From Synechococcus sp. MU1642 (GTDB lineage: Bacteria > Cyanobacteriota > Cyanobacteriia > PCC-6307 > Cyanobiaceae): a stretch of DNA of 64,000 nucleotides. Below, one piece after another: positions 42,987 to 51,050 of this stretch. Where the stretch lies: positions 248,001 to 312,000 of the forward strand of contig NZ_VTKZ01000001.1 of NCBI RefSeq assembly GCF_020514115.1, in the 5' to 3' direction. The notes below the pieces were generated by a model. That model was given only the letters and a program-made list of their open reading frames with translations, searched no databases and was not told the origin of the DNA. Within the stretch, counting starts at the first letter, position 1, and every line of letters starts with the position of its first letter. The position numbers and the translations under genes were made by a program.

Positions 42987-43171
42987 GTGGATTGGTGCAG
43001 GAATGGGACGATGAATTCATCACCCAGGCTCAGCATGAGCTCAGGGGGATTGTTGCTGACTGGAAATATGACTACGGCGTGAGTGACAGAGATTGTTCGG
43101 CCATGTTGCTTTGGATGCTGATCAGGCTCAATCCCGATGTCAAGATTGATGCCGGCCTGTTGGATTGCTGA
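42983..43171 (+). CDS. Small soluble hypothetical protein
   Basis: The 62-residue helical protein contains WDDEFITQAQHELRGIVADW and AMLLWMLIRLNPDVKI. It is coupled to the preceding membrane protein by a 4-bp overlap. Function unknown. Confidence 0.62.
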   Translation: MSGLVQEWDDEFITQAQHELRGIVADWKYDYGVSDRDCSAMLLWMLIRLNPDVKIDAGLLDC

Positions 43172-43277
43172 GCTGACCGCTGGCTAGGTGCAATCACTGA
43201 TGCCCTGAGGTTCTCATAGATACACAATGAATGAGTAACCTCCAGCTCAGAACAGGGGGGGGACTGCGTCGAACAGT

Positions 43278-43303
43278 GGAGGGATTGGGACCCCTCCCTT
43301 TTT
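43278..43303 (+). terminator. Probable terminator
   Basis: GGAGGG pairs with CCCTCC, followed by a run of five T. Confidence 0.75.
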
Positions 43304-43560
43304 GTGAACCGCCTGCAGTGCGTTGGTCCGGCGCTAGATCTGGTGTCTTGCTACAAAAAGCCTCGCCGAAGTGGCGGGCCGGGTGATGAGGTCTCGCAAT
43401 ATAACGACCATGGCCACCATATGAAGCGTCTGTTTGTGCTCAAGGGCGCTGCATAAGTGATATCGCTTCTCTTGGATCTGGGGCTGGTTGAGTAATATCA
43501 GGCCATCGCTTCAACATCTGGCGCTATCGGCTGGGTGATGGGGATTGCCCCGGCTTGATG

Positions 43561-43590
43561 ATTCGCTCCATGGCTGGAGCGAATTTTTTT
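43561..43590 (+). terminator. Rho-independent terminator without an obvious gene before it
   Basis: ATTCGCTCC, loop ATGGCT, GGAGCGAAT, then seven T. The T-run is only on the + strand side. Confidence 0.92.
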
Positions 43591-43591
43591 G

Positions 43592-43870
43592 TCATCGATT
43601 TGAGCGGTGTTTGTGTTCCACTTCAGGCACGTTGCGGCTCAGGTAGAGGGCGTTGCTGAGCCCCATCACAGCGGTGCACACGGCTGGTCTGCAGACCCGA
43701 TAGAGGTGATTGCCGATCGATTCCACGGTTCCGTTGCCTTGAACGGAGTAGGGCAGACGCAGGGTCTCGGCTATGGGATCTCGCTTGAAACTGGAGCTGT
43801 CATACGGATTCGTGATTGGACTGGGCTGCGACAGCCGATACGGGCTTGCTTTCTTTGCGTCTCTAGTCAT
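43592..43870 (-). CDS. Hypothetical protein
   Basis: The 92-residue basic protein has two Cys (YRVCRPAVCTAVMGLSNALY). It starts 3 bp after the stop of the upstream gene at 43874, so they form a pair. A long + strand frame over both is read as a shadow. Function unknown. Confidence 0.55.
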   Translation of the reverse strand: MTRDAKKASPYRLSQPSPITNPYDSSSFKRDPIAETLRLPYSVQGNGTVESIGNHLYRVCRPAVCTAVMGLSNALYLSRNVPEVEHKHRSNR

Positions 43871-43873
43871 TTC

Positions 43874-44071
43874 TTATGGATTGCACTCCCGTGTCCTGTG
43901 GCCTCTGGTGCCTGGCAAATGGCTTGCCCTGAGGCGATCGAGGTGGTTTCGCACCGGCATGCCCATCACCGGTTTTATCAGGTTCTGCCGATTGGCGTAG
44001 ATCCCTTTGCATCCCTTCAGCGGTTCGATCAGCAGATCGAGCAGTTGAGCTTTCGCAGTTGTGTTGGTCAT
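43874..44071 (-). CDS. Hypothetical protein
   Basis: The ATG at 44071 gives 65 residues: TNTTAKAQLLDLLIEPLKGC then a basic tail. It is the first gene of a two-gene unit. Function unknown. Confidence 0.55.
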   Translation of the reverse strand: MTNTTAKAQLLDLLIEPLKGCKGIYANRQNLIKPVMGMPVRNHLDRLRASHLPGTRGHRTRECNP

Positions 44072-44198
44072 GCTCTTGGGTGGTCCACACATCACCCACT
44101 CGAGGGGGTGTGGTCGCGGATCCAAGGCAATGTCTCCCTTGTTTGAGGGGACGTCGTCTCATTACTCCCTTTAACGTGACATGTCTTCTGAGGTTCCG

Positions 44199-44618
44199 AT
44201 GAAGGTTCTGCAGTCCGTTCTGGCGTTGCTCTTGGTGCTGGCGCTGGGTTGTGCAGCAACCTCGACGGTGTCTGCTGCACCGATTGAGGAGTCGGCCAGT
44301 GTTGAGCTGATTGCAACGCTGGAAAAGGCTCGGGATGTACGCGAGCAGGCAGACCTCAAGATTCGGGAAAACCTTAAATTGATGGCGGCGAGTTGTCTGT
44401 ATATGAGTGATTCGTTGAAGGAATTGATGGCTCTGGAGAATCAGTTTGAAGACCGCCAGATCGAAGATTTCACCGTGGGAATGGCGGACGCGGTTGAGCT
44501 TGAGTTGCTCGATGAGGAGTCGCGCAAGATCAAAGCCCTCTACCGCAGATCCCACTGTGATGATCCGATCATCCTGCGGGAGCAACTTCGGCAGGCTGAT
44601 CAAAAGCGCAAGGCCTGA
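44199..44618 (+). CDS. Exported helical protein
   Basis: A signal peptide (LLLVLALGCAATSTVSA) may be cleaved after VSA or processed as a lipoprotein at LGC. The mature part of about 110 residues is helical and charged, with a Cys pair spaced far apart. An ATG at 44181 would add six residues. Function unknown. Confidence 0.65.
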   Translation: MKVLQSVLALLLVLALGCAATSTVSAAPIEESASVELIATLEKARDVREQADLKIRENLKLMAASCLYMSDSLKELMALENQFEDRQIEDFTVGMADAVELELLDEESRKIKALYRRSHCDDPIILREQLRQADQKRKA

Positions 44619-44706
44619 TTCAACAGCAGACCCCCGGTCCTTGTGACGGAGGGGGGCTGAAAGTCAGTTTGCTTCTGACATCTGCTCGGTTGGGCCGTCG
44701 TCTCGC

Positions 44707-44832
44707 ATGGACGCCTCCGATCTCAATGAACAAAGTCTTGGGGCTGGGCCAAGCCCTGACAATCCGCACGAACACGCATTGCCTTTCAGGGGAGAACTTG
44801 CTGGAAGTGGGGCTGGGGTGGCTCCGATCTAA
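44707..44832 (+). CDS. Possible 41-residue protein
   Basis: The ATG frame is acidic then Gly-rich (SLGAGPSPDNPHEHALPFRG). The composition is plausible, but no ribosome site or homologue is recognised. Confidence 0.35.
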   Translation: MDASDLNEQSLGAGPSPDNPHEHALPFRGELAGSGAGVAPI

Positions 44833-44858
44833 TTAATCTGATCCACTCTGCTCGGCTG

Positions 44859-45023
44859 ATGACCATTCCCTTCGGCACGCCTGAGACTTCGGATGGTCTG
44901 CGGAACATGTCGGTGTCGTCCACCCGACTGCGCACCTGGTTGAACACTCGTCTCCGTCAGCTCGCGCTGGAGCAGCGGATTCAGGATTCGCGGGCCCTGC
45001 GTAGTGAATTTCTGGTGGAGTGA
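44859..45023 (+). CDS. Small basic protein
   Basis: The 54-residue frame encodes SSTRLRTWLNTRLRQLALEQ and an acidic end, an amphipathic helical protein. It lies 26 bp after the previous tiny gene on the same strand. Function unknown. Confidence 0.5.
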   Translation: MTIPFGTPETSDGLRNMSVSSTRLRTWLNTRLRQLALEQRIQDSRALRSEFLVE

Positions 45024-45051
45024 TGTTTATCGCGTGCTGCTTTGGTGAAAG

Positions 45052-45315
45052 TCAGAGCTCGGCCTGCTCACCCTCAAGACGGTTTCGATCGATCCAGGCA
45101 CACATTTGCCGCAGTGCGGCGTCATCCATCTCCACAAGATGATCGGCCCACTCCTGCATGATCAGTTGGAGGTGATCGGGATTGTGGATGGTGAGCTCTG
45201 GGCCCATCAGTACGTATTTAATGCTGAGCAGTTTCCAGGCCTGGGCCTCGAGCAACCAGGGGTGAGCTGCCAGTAGCCGTTCCACTCGACTGATCGGCTG
45301 ATATTCATTGTCCAT
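45052..45315 (-). CDS. Hypothetical protein
   Basis: The 87-residue Trp-rich helical protein contains AAHPWLLEAQAWKLLSIKY and LIMQEWADHLVEMDDAAL. It follows the 45339 gene by 23 bp on the same strand and probably shares its promoter. Function unknown. Confidence 0.6.
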   Translation of the reverse strand: MDNEYQPISRVERLLAAHPWLLEAQAWKLLSIKYVLMGPELTIHNPDHLQLIMQEWADHLVEMDDAALRQMCAWIDRNRLEGEQAEL

Positions 45316-45338
45316 GGTCTGATTCAGTGCCGAGACAA

Positions 45339-45578
45339 CTAGGCCGCTTTCTGGCTTCGCTGATGCGCCTGAAGTGAAAGGAAGAGCGCGCGCGGATTGC
45401 CGTAACGGTCTGGCAGGGCCTGATGCAGTCGGTTCAGTTGTCGCCAGCAGACGCTCTCTCTGGCCTCCCCTTCTTTCACGCCATCTGCCACCAGGTATTC
45501 CATGGCGCGGGTGTACACCGTTTCTGTTTCACGCAATTCTGCGAGGGATGGTTCATGGGTGAAGGTGATTGCTGCCAT
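45339..45578 (-). CDS. Small protein, paralogue of the 46776 gene
   Basis: The 79-residue product shares the C-terminal pattern CW-RL-LH-LP-RY--P--L-L--Q with the protein at 46776-47003 (here VCWRQLNRLHQALPDRYGNP). A CCCCCAT-TT-GGGG palindrome lies 59 bp upstream of its ATG, as in the paralogue. Function unknown; joint control with the neighbouring LuxR-type regulator is inferred. Confidence 0.62.
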   Translation of the reverse strand: MAAITFTHEPSLAELRETETVYTRAMEYLVADGVKEGEARESVCWRQLNRLHQALPDRYGNPRALFLSLQAHQRSQKAA

Positions 45579-45636
45579 CTCTTCGTGATATCACTTATCG
45601 CCACCCATTGATGCCTGGCTGGGGACTTGAGCTCTA

Positions 45637-45649
45637 CCCCCATTTGGGG
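45637..45649. promoter_or_regulatory. CCCCCAT-NN-GGGG palindrome, site 1
   Basis: CCCCCATTTGGGG, 59 bp upstream of the 45578 start codon on the minus strand. Confidence 0.7.
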
Positions 45650-45661
45650 TGATTTGTTGGC

Positions 45662-46348
45662 TCAGATCTGAACCATGCCGCACCGCATTCCCTTCAACAC
45701 CGCCTGAACCCGGTTGTTCACTTCCAGGGTGCGCAACAGCCGCTTGGTGTAGGTGCGTGCGGTCTCTTCGGTGACGATCAGATCTTCGGCAATTTCTCGA
45801 TCAGACATGCCGCGGGCGAGGCGGTCGAGAACTTCGTATTCCCGTGGTGTGAGCCGCGGGCAACTGAGATATGGAAGTTCATCCGAGCGCAGTGATGGGC
45901 TGCGGTAGAAGTGATGTCCCATCACCGCCAGCACAGCTGCCTCAAGTGGTTTGCGGTCTTCGATGATGTCGGCTTCGGCAACAACGGCTTCCAGCCATGG
46001 CGCGTTGTCGTATTCCACCGGAATGGCATCGCTTAATGCCAGCACTACTACTTTAAGGCCGGGTTGAAGCTCTTGGGCTTTTCGCACCAACTCAAAGCCA
46101 TTGCCTTTTTCAAGCAGATCCGTGCAGAGAAGTAGCTCAAATGAATCCTTTTTGAGATAATTTAGGCAGGACTCTTCATCCGTAACAGCACAGCCGATAC
46201 GAGATCTTTCGCTGAAACTTTCGCAGAAGCAGCGCAGGAAGAATCGACCCTTCATTGCCAAGGCAATGCTCCCGTTGATGGCAACGGAAAGCAGGGGCTC
46301 TTCGTCGGCAGACTTGGGTTCGCTCTGCAGGTATGGGGTCAGATCCAT
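45662..46348 (-). CDS. LuxR/NarL-type transcription regulator with degenerate receiver
   Basis: The C-terminal LuxR helix-turn-helix is clear: LTPREYEVLDRLARGMSDRE, then IAEDLIVTEETARTYTKRLL. The N-terminal 130 residues look like a response-regulator fold (FELLLCTDLL, LKVVVLALSD), but the phospho-acceptor context is altered, so activation may be unusual. It is located among small genes that carry the CCCCCAT-NN-GGGG sites and is a candidate for binding them. Confidence 0.82.
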   Translation of the reverse strand: MDLTPYLQSEPKSADEEPLLSVAINGSIALAMKGRFFLRCFCESFSERSRIGCAVTDEESCLNYLKKDSFELLLCTDLLEKGNGFELVRKAQELQPGLKVVVLALSDAIPVEYDNAPWLEAVVAEADIIEDRKPLEAAVLAVMGHHFYRSPSLRSDELPYLSCPRLTPREYEVLDRLARGMSDREIAEDLIVTEETARTYTKRLLRTLEVNNRVQAVLKGMRCGMVQI

Positions 46349-46411
46349 GCGCTTCCCTGCCTCTTCTATCCATCCTTGCGGGCCAACCGGCCCATATGGT
46401 TTCGTCCTTCG

Positions 46412-46654
46412 TCAGTCGTCATAGACGCGGCATTCCGGAGCTTCGGGGTTGAGGTCGCAATGCACTTCGAGGGAGGTGGGGTCTTTGTGTTCCCCAGGAT
46501 GGTGGCTCCGATACGTCTCGAGCCCCTCGAGCTCGGTGGCGTAGTGACGCACCTTGGCCTCATCTCCGCTGGCCTCCGCCCTTGCCAGTTCCTCACGGTC
46601 TTTAGCGATGTGGGTTTCAATTGATTCCACGCTCAAGATTGCAACCGAAACCAT
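46412..46654 (-). CDS. CP12-like protein (C-terminal motif only)
   Basis: CP12 links GAPDH and phosphoribulokinase in the dark. The C-terminus SLEVHCDLNPEAPECRVYDD is the CP12 C-terminal motif with its Cys pair. The usual N-terminal Cys pair and AWD-VEEL motif are replaced by THIAKDREELARAEASGDEA and ELEGLETYRSHH. Such variants may bind only GAPDH. Possible starts are ATG 46654 or GTG 46630; a longer start at 46714 would run through the promoter palindromes. Confidence 0.75.
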   Translation of the reverse strand: MVSVAILSVESIETHIAKDREELARAEASGDEAKVRHYATELEGLETYRSHHPGEHKDPTSLEVHCDLNPEAPECRVYDD

Positions 46655-46682
46655 CAAACATGGTTGCTGCATCGTTGAGCTA

Positions 46683-46720
46683 CCCCCATCCGGGGACAGA
46701 ACGATTGTCCCCATATGGGA
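46683..46720. promoter_or_regulatory. CCCCCAT-NN-GGGG palindromes, sites 2a and 2b
   Basis: CCCCCATCCGGGG (46683-46695) and TCCCCATATGGGA (46708-46720) lie between the CP12-like gene and the divergent 46776 gene, within 30-100 bp of both starts. Confidence 0.7.
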
Positions 46721-46775
46721 GGCGATGCAATGGCCTCATTTGTTCCATAGTTCTGCCCGGCGGAGTGACGAATCC

Positions 46776-47003
46776 ATGAGTACATCCAGTATCAGCATCG
46801 GAGAGCTTGAGGCCAAATATCCGCTGTACTGCAAGGCCCTGAAGATGCTGATCAAGCAGGGCAAAACAAGCGCTGAACTTCAAAGAACACTCTGTTGGGA
46901 TCGTTTATGCTTGTTGCACCGTTCCTTGCCGAGACAATACAAATCTCCTGAACGTTTGATGTTGATGATTCAGGCAGAGTTCTCGTCAATTCAAGATGCT
47001 TAA
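46776..47003 (+). CDS. Small protein, paralogue of the 45339 gene
   Basis: The 75-residue protein contains LCWDRLCLLHRSLPRQYKSP, matching the pattern of the 45339-45578 product. The ATG at 46776 follows CGGAGTGACGA. It is first of two genes; the palindromes at 46683-46720 lie upstream. Function unknown. Confidence 0.65.
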   Translation: MSTSSISIGELEAKYPLYCKALKMLIKQGKTSAELQRTLCWDRLCLLHRSLPRQYKSPERLMLMIQAEFSSIQDA

Positions 47004-47012
47004 GGGGGGGGG

Positions 47013-47186
47013 ATGTCGATTGAAGCTGATGTCATTAGGGCTCAAGTTGTTATCGAGGTGATTCGCAGGATTGCCGTGCTTGATCAAATGCAACGCTATG
47101 AAGACAGCTATGCGTTGACTCAGGAATTCAGGGAGTGGTTGCTTGATCCTCGGATTCAGCCGAGCTCGAGGCAGGCCAAGCCATAA
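47013..47186 (+). CDS. Small helical protein
   Basis: The 57-residue frame (IEADVIRAQVVIEVIRRIAV, ALTQEFREWLLDP) starts 9 bp after the preceding gene with AAGGGGGGGG as a ribosome site. Its end overlaps the convergent GNAT gene by 31 bp. Function unknown. Confidence 0.58.
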   Translation: MSIEADVIRAQVVIEVIRRIAVLDQMQRYEDSYALTQEFREWLLDPRIQPSSRQAKP

Positions 47187-48040
47187 ACGTTGCGGTCGTG
47201 GCCTTGTGGCATCACGCCCTTGTACATGCGCACGGTTGAGCCCATGGGTTTGAAGCCCTTCGTCGTAGTGATCGTTTTGGCAGCCGGGTTATGCCCCGGG
47301 GTGTCGATCAGAACAACTCCCTTGTGGCGATCGATGGCGTTTCTCAGCAACAGCGATGCCATGCCGGGATCTTCCGCCAACCAGGGCCCCACCCGCCAAC
47401 CTTCACCGATGGGGAGAAGGCAGGGCCGAATGCGCACGTAGCCGTGGCACTCCCCCTGGGCATCCCTTGTTACAAAGACGTCTCCTGCCCTGTGGCGTAA
47501 CCACATTTCAAGAAAATGGGGCCTTGGGCTGATTTCGTGGCGTTCGTCGTAGCGCTGAATCGCCTCGAGAGAGATCTCACGCAGTGGCACAACGGTGATA
47601 TCGCTGCGGTCGAGCAGGGTGGTGTTCGGGTGTAGTGATTGATCGCTGCGGCAGAGCATCTGCCGGCGTGTGGTGACGCAGTCCTTCTGAAATCCGGCTT
47701 TCTCGTAGAAGCCCACCATCTGGACTGCGGCTTCCAGGCCGATGCACTCCACACTGCTGAGGGTTTTCAAGGCGTGTTGCCAGAGGCGACGGCCGATTCC
47801 CTGACCCCGATGCTCCGGCTTCACCACAAACAGGCCGATGAAGGCGTAGCTGGGGGTGTAGGTGACGGCGGCGATGCAGCCCACTGGCAGGTTGTCTTGC
47901 CAGGCCAACCAGATTCCTTGGCGATCGGTGTTGGCATAGATCTCGATGTCGCCCACTCCTGGAGCGAAATCCTGTTCACGGGCCATCCCAATGACGACGT
48001 CGAGATCGGTTGGCGTGAACGGTTTGATCTCAAGCATCAA
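47156..48040 (-). CDS. GNAT acetyltransferase with two domains
   Basis: The N-terminal GNAT domain (about residues 1-140) contains the acetyl-CoA loop VVKPEHRGQGIGRRLWQHAL. The second half (about 150-290) is a second, diverged GNAT-like domain (RIRPCLLPIGEGWRVGPWLA) of the kind annotated with DUF in such proteins. It acetylates an unknown amine. The start is one of two adjacent ATG codons (48037 or 48040). Confidence 0.88.
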   Translation of the reverse strand: MMLEIKPFTPTDLDVVIGMAREQDFAPGVGDIEIYANTDRQGIWLAWQDNLPVGCIAAVTYTPSYAFIGLFVVKPEHRGQGIGRRLWQHALKTLSSVECIGLEAAVQMVGFYEKAGFQKDCVTTRRQMLCRSDQSLHPNTTLLDRSDITVVPLREISLEAIQRYDERHEISPRPHFLEMWLRHRAGDVFVTRDAQGECHGYVRIRPCLLPIGEGWRVGPWLAEDPGMASLLLRNAIDRHKGVVLIDTPGHNPAAKTITTTKGFKPMGSTVRMYKGVMPQGHDRNVYGLACLELG

Positions 48041-48053
48041 TATTCAGGTGGCG

Positions 48054-48227
48054 TCAGGCGGCCTGAAGAATCGAATCCACACTGGTTGGATATAGACGCA
48101 CGTAGGCGTCGGTTTCCATGGCGACAATGCGCGCTTCTTGGCGATTGGCCGCGTGGAGTTGGAGCGAGTGTTGGCTGCCGTCGTTCTTCTTGTATCGAAC
48201 GCCAAAACGTGGTGATGGGGTTGTCAT
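48054..48227 (-). CDS. Small hypothetical protein
   Basis: The 57-residue product (RFGVRYKKNDGSQHSLQLHA, AANRQEARIVAMETDAYVRL) has protein-like composition. It overlaps the upstream 48224 gene by 4 bp (ATGA) and precedes the GNAT gene by 13 bp, suggesting one operon. Function unknown. Confidence 0.6.
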   Translation of the reverse strand: MTTPSPRFGVRYKKNDGSQHSLQLHAANRQEARIVAMETDAYVRLYPTSVDSILQAA

Positions 48228-48358
48228 CGTGCTGAGACCTTCCGTCCGATGCGCAGTGCTGCCGGCCTGAGGGCGCAGGCAAGGGCGTGGAATGGGCGGT
48301 GGGTTCCCTCAACAATGAGGCTTCCCATGGGTTGTGCTTGGGCAAGGTCGAGCTTCAT
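48224..48358 (-). CDS. Small hypothetical protein, first of an operon
   Basis: The 44-residue frame (MKLDLAQAQPMGSLIVEGTH) is coupled to the next gene by a 4-bp overlap. A CCCCCAT-CT-GGGG palindrome lies 52 bp upstream of its ATG. Function unknown. Confidence 0.5.
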   Translation of the reverse strand: MKLDLAQAQPMGSLIVEGTHRPFHALACALRPAALRIGRKVSAR

Positions 48359-48409
48359 GGCTTTGCCTCGAATGGAACCTTCTTAGTTCCTTTGAACGCA
48401 GCGATCCAT

Positions 48410-48422
48410 CCCCCATCTGGGG
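48410..48422. promoter_or_regulatory. CCCCCAT-NN-GGGG palindrome, site 3
   Basis: CCCCCATCTGGGG, 52 bp upstream of the 48358 start codon on the minus strand. Confidence 0.7.
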
Positions 48423-48672
48423 ACAATGCGCGGGCGCATCAAGCGGTGCCTTAGACGGGGCTTCAAATGGTGCATTTGAGATCCGAACTGTTGCGGGCGG
48501 TTCTCCTCTCCGCACTGTTCAGGCTTCCCGGCGATGGTGATGTCGGACGGAAGTTAATGAGGGCATCAATCCCTGAGGCTCACTCCTCGGGGGGGCATGA
48601 CTGTTCCCAGTGAAGAGTTGCTCTCTAGGGTGCTTTTCACGACCCACTTGCCCCTGCGGGCTTTCGATCCAC

Positions 48673-49065
48673 ATGACTGCTTCGAAGCTGTTCGATTTCC
48701 TCGGCCGGGTGCTGATGGCGGCGGTGTTTGTGAATGCCCTGCCGGCCAAGTTCACCAACTTCGCTGAAACCGTAGGCTTCATCGCCTCCAAGGGCATCCC
48801 CGAATCCTTGGCCTCGGTGCTGTTGGTGGCGGCAATTGTGGTGCTGATCGCTGGATCGATCCTGCTGGTGTTCGGCAGCAACACGGTGCTGGGGGCATCG
48901 CTGCTGCTGCTGTTCCTGGTGCCAACCACACTGATCTTCCACACATTCCCTGTGGACAGCGGCTTTGCGATGAACCTGGCCCTGATTGGCGCATTGATCC
49001 TGGCCATCACTCGCGCCTGGGGCAATGGCGTGCCCAGCTTCACTCACCTTCGCTACAAGGGTTGA
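48673..49065 (+). CDS. DoxX-family membrane protein
   Basis: Four membrane spans in 130 aa match DoxX: FLGRVLMAAVFVNALPAKF, SVLLVAAIVVLIAGSILLVF, LGASLLLLFLVPTTLIFH and a final helix. DoxX proteins are redox- or quinone-linked membrane proteins of unclear function. The ATG at 48673 starts the first span. Confidence 0.85.
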   Translation: MTASKLFDFLGRVLMAAVFVNALPAKFTNFAETVGFIASKGIPESLASVLLVAAIVVLIAGSILLVFGSNTVLGASLLLLFLVPTTLIFHTFPVDSGFAMNLALIGALILAITRAWGNGVPSFTHLRYKG

Positions 49066-49081
49066 TCGCCGGATGGCTAGA

Positions 49082-50845
49082 TCAGGGTAGGGCCAGAGCC
49101 GTTCCTTCACGACGCGGATCCGCGGCCCCCTGCCAGCCAGTATCGACTTTTTGCAGCAAAGCGGTGCCGCTGCCGATGTCCTGACGTCGCAGGCTTGCCT
49201 CGCTCTTGAGCTGCTCTAGCGGAAACGGCCAGGGCAGCGGGGGATCGCTTTCCAGCACCAGCGCTTTGCCTCGGCGGGAGAGATGGGGAAGGGCTACCGC
49301 CCGCGCCGGCGGTTCGTTCCAGACCAATGACGCCAGCAACACCCGGCTGAGTAGGTGGGGAATGCTGCGGCCGCCGGGGCTGCCCAGGGCCAGCACCGCC
49401 TCGCCGTTGCGGAACACCAGCGTCGGTGCCATCGACGACATCGGCCGCCGTCCCGGCAGACGGCGGTTGGCGACCGGTTTGCCGCCAAGGCTGGGCTTGA
49501 AGGCGAAATCGGTGAGCTGATTGTTCATCACCATTCCTCCCACCAGGTGCCGACTCCCGAAAATCGTCTCCACCGAGGAGGTGTATGAGGCGATGTTGCC
49601 GCCCAAGTCCACGATCGTGATCTGGCTGGTGCCTTGTTCGATGCCTCGATCCGGCCTGCCGTAGGGATAACGATCGATGCCTGGGGGTAGCCCCGGTGTT
49701 GGTCTTAAGCCGTTAGCGCGCTGCATGGCTCTGGCCCGGCTGGCGATGTAGGCCGGATCCAGCAGGGCTGGGCTGGGGACCGCTCCATTGATGGGATCGT
49801 GCACCCAGTAGAGGCGGTCGGCATCGGCCCAGGCCTGGGCGCGGGCCAGCTCTCGCCACACCTGCGGCTCATCTACGCTGGAGCTGGCCAGGTCAGTGTT
49901 CTGGTTCAGCAGCGCCAGGGTTTGCAGCAGCGCCAAGCCACCGCTGCTGGGGGGCGGCATCGTGCAGATGCGGTGCTGCAGCTGCTGGCTGCAGAGGGGG
50001 GTGCGCCGGATCACGGCATAGCTGCTCAGATCGGCGGAGCTCCAGCCGCGGAAGTTCGGCTCGCTGGCCTGTAGGGCGTTGACCCCTTCCAGGATCTGCT
50101 GCGCTAAGGGCCCTTGATAAAAGGCTGAGCCCCCTCTCCTGGCCAGCAGCCTCAGGGTGCGTGCCAGGGCTGGGTTGCGGAAGGGTTGATCCGCTGCTGG
50201 TGGCTGGCCGCCAGGCAGGTAGAGCGCTTGAAATGCAGGGCTGTGGGCGACACCGAAACGCTGAGCCAGGCGAATGGAGCGCAACAACCGCGGGCTCGGT
50301 AGGAAGCCAGCACTGGCCAGGTGGATCGCTGGTTGCAGAGTCTGTGCCCAGGACAGACGGCCGTGGTTTTGATGGGCCTCCCAGAGCAGAGCCATGGTGC
50401 CGGGGATGCCGATAGCGTTGGCTTGGCTGGTGGCCTGTCGCCAGGGGAGGGGATTCCCCGCGGCGTCGAGCAGGTCGCCGGGGCGGCTGCGTTCCGGGGC
50501 TACTTCACGGCCATCCAGCACTGAAAGATGGCGTTGTTTGGCATCCCAGTGCAGCAGAAAACCGCCACCCGCCAAGCCGGAGCTCTGGGGTTCAACCACC
50601 GCCAGCAATGCTTGTGCTGTGATCAGAGCATCGATGGCGCTGCCTCCGTCGCTCAACGCAGCCAGTGCTGCCTCGCTAGCGAGGGGATTGGCGGTCACCA
50701 CCACGGCTGATCCGCTAGCGCTTGAGATGCCCTTGTGGCCAGGGTCGGTGGATTCCGGATCGTCGCGGCTGATCGGGGTTGCAGCTGCGGGGAGGATGCT
50801 CCAAAGGCTCAGCGCCAGCAGCAACGCTTTGAGCTGGGGGAGCAT
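49082..50845 (-). CDS. ggt: Gamma-glutamyltransferase
   Basis: This exported enzyme splits glutathione and transfers its gamma-glutamyl group. A signal peptide (LKALLLALSLWSILPAAA) precedes the large subunit (VVVTANPLASEAAL, SSGLAGGGFLLHWD). The autocleavage nucleophile is the Thr in GTSQITIVD, and GSPGGRSIPHLLSRVLL marks the small subunit. The ATG at 50845 gives 587 aa. It could feed oxoproline metabolism with the oxoprolinase at 17-20 kb. Confidence 0.95.
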   Translation of the reverse strand: MLPQLKALLLALSLWSILPAAATPISRDDPESTDPGHKGISSASGSAVVVTANPLASEAALAALSDGGSAIDALITAQALLAVVEPQSSGLAGGGFLLHWDAKQRHLSVLDGREVAPERSRPGDLLDAAGNPLPWRQATSQANAIGIPGTMALLWEAHQNHGRLSWAQTLQPAIHLASAGFLPSPRLLRSIRLAQRFGVAHSPAFQALYLPGGQPPAADQPFRNPALARTLRLLARRGGSAFYQGPLAQQILEGVNALQASEPNFRGWSSADLSSYAVIRRTPLCSQQLQHRICTMPPPSSGGLALLQTLALLNQNTDLASSSVDEPQVWRELARAQAWADADRLYWVHDPINGAVPSPALLDPAYIASRARAMQRANGLRPTPGLPPGIDRYPYGRPDRGIEQGTSQITIVDLGGNIASYTSSVETIFGSRHLVGGMVMNNQLTDFAFKPSLGGKPVANRRLPGRRPMSSMAPTLVFRNGEAVLALGSPGGRSIPHLLSRVLLASLVWNEPPARAVALPHLSRRGKALVLESDPPLPWPFPLEQLKSEASLRRQDIGSGTALLQKVDTGWQGAADPRREGTALALP

Positions 50846-50906
50846 GGCGGTGGATCGGCTGCTTTCAGTCTTGTGGCTGGTGAAGCGGACTTCTGACCTT
50901 CCGATC

Positions 50907-50936
50907 AAAAAAAGAGCCGGCCCCTCAGCCTGCTCT
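50907..50936 (-). terminator. Terminator of the small gene at 50925 (minus strand)
   Basis: On the minus strand AGAGC-A-GGC pairs with GCC-G-GCTCT, one mismatch, then seven T. The stop codon of the small gene lies in the loop. Confidence 0.8.
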
Positions 50937-51050
50937 TGCTTGCCGCATTGAAGGCACCACAGACTTCATCTCAAGAGTGGATCTGTGGAGCTCTGCTTGC
51001 GACACGAGTGGAGCGTTTTTCAGAGAACTCTCAGGAGACGAAATTGGCAT
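50925..51050 (-). CDS. Possible 41-residue protein
   Basis: The ATG frame (PISSPESSLKNAPLVSQAEL) ends inside a strong terminator hairpin, which supports a real short transcript. TGAGAATCATTCCCG, a Zur/Fur-like sequence, lies 11 bp upstream of the ATG. Function unknown. Confidence 0.45.
   Translation of the reverse strand: MPISSPESSLKNAPLVSQAELHRSTLEMKSVVPSMRQARAG

Larger units (their letters stand above)
43172..43591 (+). other. Intergenic region with two terminators and no clear gene
   Basis: The first terminator (43278-43303) can serve the two-gene unit before it. The second (43561-43590) needs a separate + transcript starting after 43304, which has no convincing coding frame; an 11-codon MKRLFVLKGAA frame is present near 43421. 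A small RNA is the simplest reading. Confidence 0.5.

Noticed and set aside
43607-44146. 179-codon gene on the + strand
   Set aside because: It lies opposite two adjacent minus genes with better starts and more protein-like composition.
45662-46348. Quorum-sensing LuxR receptor
   Set aside because: No autoinducer-binding domain is present; the N-terminal half is receiver-like.
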